Assembly (NCBI GenBank): GCA_027593305.1
Contig: JAQCJA010000032.1
Location: 1-18,726 of the forward strand
Direction of reading: 5' to 3'
DNA length: 18,726 nucleotides
Source of the DNA: a bacterium
GTDB taxonomy: Bacteria; Latescibacterota; UBA2968; UBA8231
Made by a program: the position numbers and the translations under genes. Positions 8,190 through 16,500 of the stretch are shown piece after piece. How positions within the stretch are numbered: position 1 is the first letter of the stretch; each line of letters begins with the position of its first letter. Under the pieces are notes generated by a model. The model was given only the letters and a program-made list of their open reading frames with translations, ran no database searches and had not been told where the DNA came from.

Positions 8190-9161
8190 TCAATGGCTCT
8201 GCTGGCAATGCTGCCGCAGCAGATCGTGACCAAAGTCATTGGTCAGATCACGCCAGACGGCGTGGATGTGGTTGGCGTCATTCTGCGTGTTGTCATATTC
8301 AGCGAGAAACGTCGTCGACTGCACCCGGTAGTAGTGTGGTCCACCGCGCTCTTCGGCACCGGCCCAGGCGAAACTTGCCGCCAGCATCTGTGCCGGCTGC
8401 AGACGGGCCAGTTCGATCTGGGCGACGGCCTCCGGCAGACGCTCGACGTAGACGCGCACGAGGCGCTCAAGCAGTTGTCGCTGGCCCACCGTCATGGCCG
8501 CCGCTGTGAGCCCTGCGGGCGGGGCCTCGTCACCCACGTGTACGACATTGGTCGTCAGAATGTCGCCAGGTGCGTCGGTGCCAATGATGGCGATTCGCCT
8601 CTGCTCGCCATCCAGCTGCATCAGCAACTCGCGCCCCAGGTCCTCCTCCTCCTTCAGCGCCCGCAATCCCTGTTGCTCGCCGTGACGCACATGGGCCGGG
8701 TTGGAACCGAAGAACAACGGTGCCGCCGATAACTCGGTGCCGGCCACAATCGTGTTGTTCAGCGAGATGTGGTGTCCCTCAAACCGCCAACCCCATACCG
8801 TGTCGGCGCCGACAGCGCCGAAGAGGGTGACATAGTAAAGTTCGGGGTCGCGGGCATGACTGCGACCCGGGCCTTCGATGCCGGCCAGCACCGACTCGAG
8901 GCTCATGATCGTCTGCGCCTTCTGCCGGGCGCCGGCACTCAATCCCGTCGCCACCAGTGCCAGCGCCAATTGTCGCTGACGCTCATTCATCTGCTGCAAG
9001 GGCAACCCGGCACGCGCGCGCGGCACGTAGTGCCAGTTCGTGCGTTCGCCGACATCGGCAAAATCAAGGTGGATCTTGCTGCGCTGTGTGTCGTCGAGGG
9101 CCTCCAACAAGGCCTGCGCGGCATCGGCCATACGGCGGGCGGTATCGGCTGCTGCTGTCAT
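8190..9161 (-). CDS. DUF3500 domain-containing protein
   Basis: 323 residues, matching the full length of the DUF3500 family, whose function I do not know to be established. Family hallmarks are present: GLPLQQMNERQRQLALAL, the WGWRFEGHHISLN block with H130 and H131, FFGSNPAHVRHGEQQGLR, a KEEEDLGREL helix, and the C-terminal YYRVQSTTFLAEYDNTQND, NHIH (H298, H300) and VWRDLTNDFG motifs. The invariant His, Asp and Asn clusters suggest a metal-binding or hydrolytic centre, but that is inference. There is no signal peptide or membrane segment. Its ATG overlaps the stop of the upstream cupin gene as ATGA (9158-9161), and the GH13 gene starts 20 nt after its own stop, so it is co-translated with both. 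That makes it a candidate enzyme in the same pathway, not an accidental neighbour. Confidence 0.92.
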   Translation of the reverse strand: MTAAADTARRMADAAQALLEALDDTQRSKIHLDFADVGERTNWHYVPRARAGLPLQQMNERQRQLALALVATGLSAGARQKAQTIMSLESVLAGIEGPGRSHARDPELYYVTLFGAVGADTVWGWRFEGHHISLNNTIVAGTELSAAPLFFGSNPAHVRHGEQQGLRALKEEEDLGRELLMQLDGEQRRIAIIGTDAPGDILTTNVVHVGDEAPPAGLTAAAMTVGQRQLLERLVRVYVERLPEAVAQIELARLQPAQMLAASFAWAGAEERGGPHYYRVQSTTFLAEYDNTQNDANHIHAVWRDLTNDFGHDLLRQHCQQSH

Positions 9162-9916
9162 GTCATCTCCTGACTCGGCCGTCGGGCGCGCAAATCATCG
9201 TCAAGGTCGATGGTGGTGAATGTTTCACCGGGCGTGGCAACGGCGATGCGAATGAAATCGAGATCCTCAGCAAAAGGATTGTACAATCCGTGGCCGACGT
9301 TGGCGCGTTGCAGAGTAACGGTACCCGCATCGATTTCGACCGTGTCGTCACCGACGGTCATCCAGCCTCGACCGGCGAGCACAACAAAGGCCTCCTCCAG
9401 ATGATCGTGGTAGTGGAACCCAAGGGAGCTGCCTTGCGAGAGCACGGCGTGATCCACAAATGTCCAGCTGGAAACGAAATCCCCCGGTCCCCACAGATGG
9501 CGCGTGCCGATGCGGCCACCCCCACCATGAATGGCGTCCCGCCAGGGCAGCTTCTCGCGGGCAAAAGCGTCCGTCACCAGACACCCGCCGACGGCCCCGG
9601 CGGCGTCAACGGCGATGCGCAGCAGCCGTGCACCCGCCGCTGTGGCAACGAGGGTGTGTGGCGTGGCCACCGCGCAGCGGACCGCTGCCGGCGCCTGTAC
9701 CGTGATGCGCTCCGGCCTCTGCACCACGTCCATGCCACCGGCCAGCACGAGATAGCCGACTTCGTCGCCCCCGGCGGTCGCCTCATGCGCCACGCTGGGC
9801 CGCAACGCCAGCAACTCGAAACGGCGCCAGGAAGTGTTGCCACCCAGCTGTGCAAACAGCGAGCGGGGCTGGTCGGCGGGGGCCGCCGCCGCACGTGAGT
9901 CGACATGGGTGATCAT
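9158..9916 (-). CDS. Bicupin-like cupin-domain protein
   Basis: 252 residues with two beta-barrel halves. The C-terminal half carries a good metal-binding cupin motif: H168, H170 and E174 or E175 in FHYHDHLEEAF, and H209 in the second motif (NVGHGLYNP). The N-terminal half (about 20-110, with VGYLVLAGGMDVVQ and VATPHTLVA) looks like a second cupin whose ligands have decayed. Such proteins act as dioxygenases, isomerases, epimerases or sugar binders; the reaction cannot be assigned. I chose the ATG at 9916 because sequence before it is low-complexity and overlaps the divergent gene's leader; no Shine-Dalgarno stands in front, so the message may be nearly leaderless. It heads the minus-strand operon, and its stop overlaps the DUF3500 start by 4 nt. 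Confidence 0.87.
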   Translation of the reverse strand: MITHVDSRAAAAPADQPRSLFAQLGGNTSWRRFELLALRPSVAHEATAGGDEVGYLVLAGGMDVVQRPERITVQAPAAVRCAVATPHTLVATAAGARLLRIAVDAAGAVGGCLVTDAFAREKLPWRDAIHGGGGRIGTRHLWGPGDFVSSWTFVDHAVLSQGSSLGFHYHDHLEEAFVVLAGRGWMTVGDDTVEIDAGTVTLQRANVGHGLYNPFAEDLDFIRIAVATPGETFTTIDLDDDLRARRPSQEMT

Positions 9917-9924
9917 TGTGTCAT

Positions 9925-9952
9925 AAAGTACGGCGGCAGACCATGGGGGCAA
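9925..9952 (-). promoter_or_regulatory. Weak candidate promoter of the minus-strand operon
   Basis: On the minus strand, TTGCCC (complement of 9947-9952), a 16-nt spacer and TACTTT (complement of 9925-9930) precede the cupin ATG by only 8 nt. If used, transcription would begin at or next to the start codon, consistent with the missing Shine-Dalgarno. The rest of the 137-bp divergent gap (9917-10053) holds only a short inverted repeat, GGGTG/CACCC at 9956-9977, that could bind a regulator. Low confidence. Confidence 0.2.
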
Positions 9953-10053
9953 CGCGGGTGGCTCACGGGCGTCACCCTTCGTAGTCTTTCCGCCTGCCTG
10001 TGTCCCGCCGCCGGGACATTCAGCCACCATCCAACGGGAGTTGTCTGTCAGCC

Positions 10054-11166
10054 ATGTCCGCATCCCGCACCTCCAGGCGTTCCACCGGCCCCCTTCGGGT
10101 GGGTGTCCTCGGCCAGGGCCGCAGCGGCCTGTCCATTCACTCCCATTGGTTTGAGCAGGCACCGCGAAAGTACAGGATCGTTGCCATCGCCGACCTTCTC
10201 AGTGACCGCCGACGCCATGCGGCGGAGCGTTTCGCCTGTGACACCTACGGTGACTACAAAGACCTGCTGGGGCGTGATGATCTGGATCTCGTCGTCAACT
10301 CCCTGCCCTCACACCTGCACCCACCCGTGACGATCGAGGCGCTGGAAGCCGGGCACAATGTCGTCTGTGAAAAACCCAATGCGTGGGATGTGGCACAACT
10401 GGACAGGATGATCGCTGCGGCCAAGAAGGCGCGCCGGATCCTGGCGCCCTTCCAGCAGTCGCGCTATCGGGCCCTGTTTCGTAAAACCCTGGCGGTGATC
10501 GATTCGGGAATTCTGGGCCGCATCGTGCAGGTGCGCATCGCCGGCAACGGCTTCGCCCGCCGCTGGGACTGGCAGACCCTGCAGGAATTCAAGGGCGGCG
10601 AACTGCTCAACACGGGACCCCACTACGTCGACTGGGCCGTCGCCTTCCAGGGCTTCAAGAAACCGGACGAGATATTCTGCGTCCTCGACCGCGCCAACAC
10701 CTTCGGCGACGCCGAGGACTTCGTGAAGGTCGTGATGAAGCGCAAGGGCGCCCCCCTCGTCGACCTGGAAATGTCACGTTGCGACGCCTACCCGGGGGAG
10801 ATGCTCACCGTGCATGGCACCCAGGGCGGCCTGACGGGCGGCGGCGGCGGCCTGCGGTGGAAGTACTTCGATCCGAAGAAGGCGCCCAGGCAGAAGCTGA
10901 TCCGCCAGTCCCTGCCGAACCAGGCCTACTGCCGCGAGGACCTCAAGTTTACCGAGAAGACCTGGAAGCCCACCAAGGCCCAGGCCAACGCCTTCGGCTG
11001 GATGTCAAAGCAGTTCTATGACGGTCTCTACAAAGTGTTACGTGATGGTGAAAAACTCGAAATCACGCCGCAGCAGGTGCGTGTGCAGATGGCGGTGATG
11101 GAAGAGTGTCACCGGCAGGCACGTCTGTCCAAGCTGCCCGCCCAGGGCTGGCCGAAAGGACGTTGA
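10054..11166 (+). CDS. Gfo/Idh/MocA family oxidoreductase
   Basis: 370 residues. The N-terminal Rossmann fold has GQGRSG at 20-25, and the typical second-half motif CEKPNAW (E106, K107, P108) closes the dinucleotide domain. The C-terminal alpha/beta domain carries GGELLNTGPHYVDW with H190 and D193; the family's usual Asp in that motif is N186. These NAD(P)-dependent enzymes oxidise or reduce sugars, inositols or pseudo-disaccharides in the cytoplasm; no substrate is evident. The ATG at 10054 has GGGAG 13 nt upstream and leaves a short basic leader before the first beta strand (LRVGVLG). An upstream GTG at 10000 would add 18 unconserved residues and is less likely. It leads the plus-strand operon, divergent from the cupin operon, and the next gene starts 6 nt after its stop. 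Confidence 0.93.
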   Translation: MSASRTSRRSTGPLRVGVLGQGRSGLSIHSHWFEQAPRKYRIVAIADLLSDRRRHAAERFACDTYGDYKDLLGRDDLDLVVNSLPSHLHPPVTIEALEAGHNVVCEKPNAWDVAQLDRMIAAAKKARRILAPFQQSRYRALFRKTLAVIDSGILGRIVQVRIAGNGFARRWDWQTLQEFKGGELLNTGPHYVDWAVAFQGFKKPDEIFCVLDRANTFGDAEDFVKVVMKRKGAPLVDLEMSRCDAYPGEMLTVHGTQGGLTGGGGGLRWKYFDPKKAPRQKLIRQSLPNQAYCREDLKFTEKTWKPTKAQANAFGWMSKQFYDGLYKVLRDGEKLEITPQQVRVQMAVMEECHRQARLSKLPAQGWPKGR

Positions 11167-11172
11167 ACGCTC

Positions 11173-12204
11173 ATGACTGCTGACCGCGAAGCGAAACTGG
11201 CAACGGCTCTGGCCACGTTGCCCCGTGTACAACTCGCCGCCATTCGACCGACACCCCTGGAACCTTTGGCCCGGCTCAGCGCCTTGCTGGCAGGACCTGA
11301 TATCTACGTCAAGCGTGACGATCTGACGGGACTGGCCTTTGGTGGCAACAAGACCCGTATGCTCGAATTTGCCCTGGCCGATGCACTGGAAAAAGGGGCC
11401 GAGGTCATCGTCTGTGGCTCGGCCGTGCAGTCCAACTACTGTCGGCAGATGGCGGCTGCCTGTGCCAAACTCGGTCTCGAACTGCACCTGATCCTGCGTC
11501 CGGTGCGTGGCATCGATCACAAGGAGGTCCAGGGCAACCATCTGCTCATGCGGCTCTTCGGTGCCAAAGTCGAGATCCTGCCCGATGCCGAGCGCCATCT
11601 GCAGGCCGAGCGCATCCGCCAGCGCGTCGAGGAACTGCGCAGCCAGGGACGCAAGGTCTACCAGCCGCGACTGGATAATACTGTCGACATCGATGGTCTG
11701 GCCTATGCCGAGTCGGCCCTGGAGATCGTGCAACAATCACGGCAGCTCGGCATCGAGCCCAGGTATCTTTACTGTGCCGCCCTCGACACCACACAGGCGG
11801 GTGTCGCCCTGGGCCTGACCTTCCTGGAGAGCGGCATTCATGTGCGTGGCTTCTGTCCCTTCGAAGGCCAGACGGGACGCTTCGAAGAGATGGCACGGAT
11901 CGCCAATCAGGGCGCGGGCCGCATCGGTCTGAAGATCACCATGGGCCCGGATGACTTTGACAACGACGACAGCTTTGTCGGCGAACGCTATGGCATGCCG
12001 ACACCGGCAGGACTGGAGGCGATCCGCACCACGGCTCGTACAGAGGGATTGTTGCTCGACCCGGTCTACACCGGCAAGGCCATGGCAGCCCTGTTTGCCC
12101 ATATCCGCAAAGGCCGGCTGACGAAGGCCGATGGCCCTGTCATTTTTCTGCATACAGGCGGATATCCGGCCCTGTTCGGCTACGCCAGGGACGTGCTCGA
12201 CTAG
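11173..12204 (+). CDS. PLP-dependent D-cysteine desulfhydrase / ACC deaminase family enzyme
   Basis: 343 residues, full length for the fold-type II PLP family of D-cysteine desulfhydrase and 1-aminocyclopropane-1-carboxylate deaminase. The PLP lysine is K60 in FGGNKTRMLEF, after the KRDDLTGLAFGG leader. QSNYCRQ (86-92) replaces the usual QSNHxRQ, so the His is Tyr. The C-terminal motifs DPVYTGKA and LHTGGYPALFGY are intact. It should deaminate or beta-eliminate a small amino acid, often a D-amino acid, giving a keto acid and ammonia (plus sulfide for cysteine); the substrate is unproved. AAGGAC lies 13 nt before the ATG. The gene starts 6 nt after the Gfo/Idh stop, and its TAG shares its G with the GTG start of the next cupin, so the operon is translationally linked. 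Confidence 0.9.
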   Translation: MTADREAKLATALATLPRVQLAAIRPTPLEPLARLSALLAGPDIYVKRDDLTGLAFGGNKTRMLEFALADALEKGAEVIVCGSAVQSNYCRQMAAACAKLGLELHLILRPVRGIDHKEVQGNHLLMRLFGAKVEILPDAERHLQAERIRQRVEELRSQGRKVYQPRLDNTVDIDGLAYAESALEIVQQSRQLGIEPRYLYCAALDTTQAGVALGLTFLESGIHVRGFCPFEGQTGRFEEMARIANQGAGRIGLKITMGPDDFDNDDSFVGERYGMPTPAGLEAIRTTARTEGLLLDPVYTGKAMAALFAHIRKGRLTKADGPVIFLHTGGYPALFGYARDVLD

Positions 12205-12563
12205 TGCGCCCTGCCGCCGGCGCCAACCGGCCGGGCCACATCCTGGCAGGTTTGCCGGCGGCAGCGACCCGGGAGCAGTTCGACACCCTGCTGCAGACGC
12301 CGGGGTTGCGCCTCGAACGAATCGTTTCCCCCCCCGGGCACTGCACCCCGGAGGGGGAGTGGTTCGAGCAGGCGCGGGACGAATTTGTCCTCGTCCTGCA
12401 GGGGCGAGGGGCCCTCGTCTTCGAGCAACGTGAGGGGGAGACGGTGCTCAATCCGGGAGACTACCTGCGGCTGCCTGCCGGTGTACGCCATCGTGTCAGC
12501 TGGACGGATGCCCAGGCGCCCACGGTCTGGCTTGCCTTGCACTACGACCCCGCCGCCTCGTGA
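12204..12563 (+). CDS. Small cupin-domain protein
   Basis: 119 residues, a single cupin barrel. It matches the group with an acidic first motif: PEGEWFEQARDEFVLVLQGRG replaces the classical HxH...E, while the second motif LNPGDYLRLPAGVRHRV keeps its His, and the C-terminus WLALHYDP fits. This group is uncharacterised and probably binds a metal or small ligand. Translation starts with GTG at 12204, whose first base is the last base of the previous TAG (TAGTG); no separate Shine-Dalgarno is needed under coupling. The stop overlaps the start of the permease as GTGA (12560-12563). It may assist the PLP enzyme pathway, for instance as an isomerase or sensor, but this is inference. Confidence 0.88.
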   Translation: MRPAAGANRPGHILAGLPAAATREQFDTLLQTPGLRLERIVSPPGHCTPEGEWFEQARDEFVLVLQGRGALVFEQREGETVLNPGDYLRLPAGVRHRVSWTDAQAPTVWLALHYDPAAS

Positions 12564-13405
12564 GCCCCGCCCTTCTGGGGCTCGTGTTGTCGGCGGCCCT
12601 GTTTCATGCCTCGTGGAATGCCGTCGCCCGTCATCACGCGGGTCATCTGGCGGTGCTCTGGCTGGGCGCCTTGCTGGCGTGGATCGCCATCACGCCCGTG
12701 GCAGTGGTGCTCCTGTGGCAATCGACGGCGCCGCTGCCGACGACGGCCTTGGTCTGCATGCTGGCGACGGGGATCATCCACGTACTCTACTTCCTGGCCT
12801 TGAGCAGCGCCTACCAGCGTGGGGAGATCTCCCTGGTCTACCCCGTGGCGCGGGGCTCCGGCGTCGCCCTTACCGCCCTCGGCGGCGCCTGGCTGCTCGA
12901 CGAAGAGCTGTCACGCACGGGACTGGTCGGTATTGCCGCCGTCAGCATCGGCATCCTGCTGTTCGCCGTGCCCGGTTGGACCACACGTGGCCGCGGCCTG
13001 CGGCAGGCACTGGCTGTTGGCGCGACAATCCCCGCCTACTCTCTCGTCGACAAGGTGGGCACAAGCCTCGTTCACCCCATCGTCTATATCTGGGCCATGT
13101 ATGGCATCAGCTGTCTGGGCCTGACCCTGTTCGTCTTCGGCCGCTTTCGTGGGCAGATCCGCGCCATCGCCCGGCAACGGGCACGCGGCATCGCCCTGAT
13201 CGGCCTCGGCTCCATGTTGACCTATCTCATCATTCTCTTCGCCTACCGTATGGGGCCTGTGGGCTACATCGTCGCCGCCCGTGAGTCCTCCGTGCTTTTT
13301 GGCGCTCTCTTTGGTGTGTTGTTCCTTAAGGAGCGGCTCACGGCATGGCGCGCCACCGCCCTGGCGGTCGTGCTTGTGGGTCTGGTCTGCCTGCGCCTGG
13401 CATGA
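12560..13405 (+). CDS. EamA/DMT-family transporter
   Basis: 281 residues with about ten hydrophobic helices, the size and pattern of drug/metabolite transporter superfamily permeases. Two EamA halves can be seen: the first holds HASWNAVARHH, YPVARGSGVALTAL and LLDEELSRTGLVGI; the second holds AYSLVDKVG, YIVAARESSVLFGALFGVLF and LKERLTAWRATALAVVLVGL. Relatives export amino acids, metabolites or nucleotide sugars through the inner membrane; direction and cargo are unknown here. The start is GTG at 12560, overlapping the previous stop by 4 nt. It closes the plus-strand operon, so it may move the substrate or product of the PLP enzyme and oxidoreductase. The coding region ends 114 bp before the secreted FN3 protein. 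Confidence 0.92.
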   Translation: MSPALLGLVLSAALFHASWNAVARHHAGHLAVLWLGALLAWIAITPVAVVLLWQSTAPLPTTALVCMLATGIIHVLYFLALSSAYQRGEISLVYPVARGSGVALTALGGAWLLDEELSRTGLVGIAAVSIGILLFAVPGWTTRGRGLRQALAVGATIPAYSLVDKVGTSLVHPIVYIWAMYGISCLGLTLFVFGRFRGQIRAIARQRARGIALIGLGSMLTYLIILFAYRMGPVGYIVAARESSVLFGALFGVLFLKERLTAWRATALAVVLVGLVCLRLA

Positions 13406-13414
13406 ACTCAGGGC

Positions 13415-13443
13415 TTTGTGTGGGGCACCAATCTCGTTATGCT
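13415..13443 (+). promoter_or_regulatory. Candidate promoter of the FN3/enolase gene
   Basis: TTTGTG (13415-13420), a 17-nt spacer and TATGCT (13438-13443) lie in the 114-bp gap after the permease stop, with about 76 bases from the -10 box to the ATG at 13520. Nested small inverted repeats (CAGCG-C-CGCTG inside TGCA...TGCA) follow near 13460-13480. The gap itself shows the next gene is probably transcribed separately from the operon. Eye-judged and weak. Confidence 0.28.
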
Positions 13444-13519
13444 CACCCGGTACTTACCTCTGCAGCGCCGCTGTTGCAGCAGATGCAATGATCAAAAACC
13501 CCATCGGAGAGACACCCCC

Positions 13520-16500
13520 ATGCACCCCACGCAACGATTCATCCTCATGCCGCTGGCGGCGGTTCTGCTCTGCGCCCAGGTAGCGGCTGCCGGCGTCAAT
13601 GCCGGTTTCGTTGTCTCCGTGGACGAGCCCTTGCGTATTGAGAATCCGGCGCCGGGGTCAGACATCTCGGTGTTGGTCCGTGCTGCCGGCACGACCGAGG
13701 TCAAGGGGATCGTCATTCGTCTGCTCTTCGATCCGGCCGTTGTCGAGTTTGTCTCCTACACGCTGGGTGACGTCACACCGGGCGCCCTGGCCTTGCCGAA
13801 GTCACCCGAACTGCGCGACGATGGCCTGGCTGAGATCGAGGGTGGCTCCACCATTCTTGGCGCCGGTTTCACGTCGGTCACCAGTGGTGGCCTGCTGGGA
13901 ACCTTCCAATTCCGCATGCTCGGCAGCCTGCCTGACGCCGGTGCCGGCATCTGGCTGACCAGTGTTGAGGTCAACACGTCCGCCGATCCGGATGATGAAG
14001 ACGTGCTCACCTACAGCCCCGGCGATCTAGGCGTGACCCTGGCGCAGCGTTTCGCCAACCAGATCTTCAATGCCGAAGTTACGCGCCGCTCCGACGGTGC
14101 CACCGTCGCCTGGGAAAGCCGCTTCGTCGGCCTCGCCGATACCCTGCGTGTGCGCGCCACCGGGGACAGTTTGTGGCGTGTCGCCACCGCCGCCACGGCC
14201 GCCGGCTTTGACACCGCTGTCGTCGCCGCCGCCAGTCTGGGTCCGCCCTACGCCGCTGGTTTTCTGACCTCCCTTGCCGCCCTCAATCGACTGCTGCTGT
14301 CACGGCGCCACCTGGTCAACATCGACAGCCTGGCTGCCGACACACCGTACGAGTTCACCGCCCGCTCCACGGGACTGGCCGGCTCACGCTCCAACCTGTT
14401 GTCCGGGGTCTTCCGCACCCGCCTGGGGTTCGACCTGCGCTCGGCAGCCGGCACCGACCTCGACGTCCAAACCACGACCACAAGCGCCTCGGCAAGTTGG
14501 TTCACCAACCGCCTTGCCGATACGCAGATGTTGCTCAACGATGCCCAGGGCAACGAGGTCGCTACCATCGACCTCGATGCGGAAGGGTCGCTGACACATT
14601 CGGCCACGATCAACGGTCTGACGGCGGCCACCGAGTACGCCTATGTCGTGACCTCCCGTCTCGTCGGCGCTGACGAGTTGGTGTTACAGGGACTGCTGAC
14701 GGAAGCGCAGCTCTCCTTCACCAAGACCGGCACCTTCCGCACACCTGCAGCGCGCCAGCCGTTGCGCCTGCTGGCCCCGCCGGCTCAGGTGGTCAGTCCC
14801 GATGCAGCCGTCATCCATTTTCGCCTGAATCAGATCGCCCTGGCCACCGTTTCCTACAGCGAGGCCGCCGCCGGCAGCCCCGCCAGTGGTGGCGCCGGAC
14901 TGTACGAATTTTCCACCAGCACGGGTGACATTCTCAATGAGCACAGTCTGAGACTCTCCGATCTGACACCGTCGACGCGCTACCGCTACCGTGTCGCCGT
15001 CGTCACGCCGGACGGTGACAGTCTGTCCACGGACCCGCGTGGCAACCAGCAGTGGAGTCGCGACCTGCAGTTCACGACGTCGGCGGCGGGTGATACGCTG
15101 CCGCCCGTCATCGTCGAAGGACCCTTTGTGATCGTGCGGGATGTGCTCGGCATCGTGCGTTTCGTCACCGACGTCGATACGCGGGCGACCGTGTTCTTCG
15201 GTACCCAGGGGGGCACCTACGGCACAGCAGATGAATTCGAGATTGCGGATCAGACGCCGAGTGGCACCCTGCGCCTGGCTCAGGAGCACTCCATCACCGT
15301 CTCCGGCCTGCAGCCGGGTGGCGTCTATGACTATGGCATTGTCGTGGAAGCAGCCAATGGCCAGACGGCCAGTTTCGAGCCCAATCTGCCCGCTGGCAAA
15401 CGCGCCCACGCCGGCAAGCGGCTGAAGGTGCTGCAACCACCGGGTGGCGCCGGCTCCTTCACCACAAGCAACGACCCGGACACGCAATTCCCGGTGATTC
15501 TCTCCGGACCCACCGTGTCGTCGAAGACCAACAGCACGGCCATCGTCGAGTGGACGACGGATGAACCGGCGTCGTCGGACGTGCAGTTTGGCCTGCAGAG
15601 CATTGGCGAAGCCCGAGCCAACTCCGGTGTCAGCCGCACACGGCACAAGCTGGTGCTGTCCAACCTTGCTGCCGGCTCCCCCTACGCCTTTCAGGTGGGC
15701 GCCACGGATGCTGCCGGCAACGGCGCCACCACCAGCGGCATCGGCGCTTTTGCCACCGACCCCGACGTCGATCTCACAGCTCCGGCGCTGACGGTGGGGC
15801 CACAGGTGATCTATCACAACGATGAGGTCGCCACGATCCAGTGGACGACGGACGAAGACGCCACGGCGCAGGTCGATTTTGGCGTCGATGCCGAGGTCCT
15901 GGGCTTCATTCGCACGCTGCCCACGACCGGCACCGTACATGAAGTGACGCTGACCAATCTGACCCCGTCGACGACCTACTACTATCAGGTGACGTCTGCC
16001 GACCTGAGCAACAACGGACCGACACAGAGCGCGGTGATGTCGCTGACCACCGATGCTCTGCCGGATATCGTGGCACCGGTGATTGACGCGCTTGTTGTCA
16101 CCGCAGCAGACTCATCGGCCATCGTATCCTGGCGGACGGACGAACTGGCAGACAGCTTTGTTGATCTTGGCACAGTGTCCGGGCTGCTCGACCAGACTAC
16201 AGGTGAGGCGACGGATGTATTGGCGCACGAGGTGACACTGACCAACCTGCTGCCAGGGACGCAGTACTTTCTCACCGCCGGTTCCAGCGATCGCTCCGGC
16301 AACGGGCCGACGGAGACAGCAGAGGTGGCGTTCACGACGCTGACATCAGCCGATACCACGGCACCGGTCCTGCCGGTTTGGCAGCTGCTTGGCGGCCGTG
16401 TCCGCGATCGTGTCGAATGTTACGCCTGGATCCACGGCGGCGAGCCGAACAGTTATGCCGACGACGCGCACCGGCGCCTGGAAGAGGGTTTTCGCACGGT

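Noticed and set aside
8170..8208. TTG at 8208 as the GH13 start
   Set aside because: No ribosome-binding site precedes it and it overlaps the DUF3500 end; ATG at 8169 has GGAG at reasonable spacing. It cannot be fully excluded.
10000..10053. GTG at 10000 as the start of the Gfo/Idh gene
   Set aside because: It adds 18 Arg/Ser/Pro-rich residues before the Rossmann fold; ATG at 10054 is closer to the fold and has GGGAG upstream.
9917..10162. N-terminal extension of the bicupin to an ATG at 10162
   Set aside because: It would run into the divergent oxidoreductase and consists of Gly/Trp/Arg-rich sequence unlike any cupin.
14684..15940. A 418-codon minus-strand frame inside the FN3 region
   Set aside because: Low-complexity Gly/Arg/Val-rich translation opposite clear FN3 modules; a codon-bias shadow.
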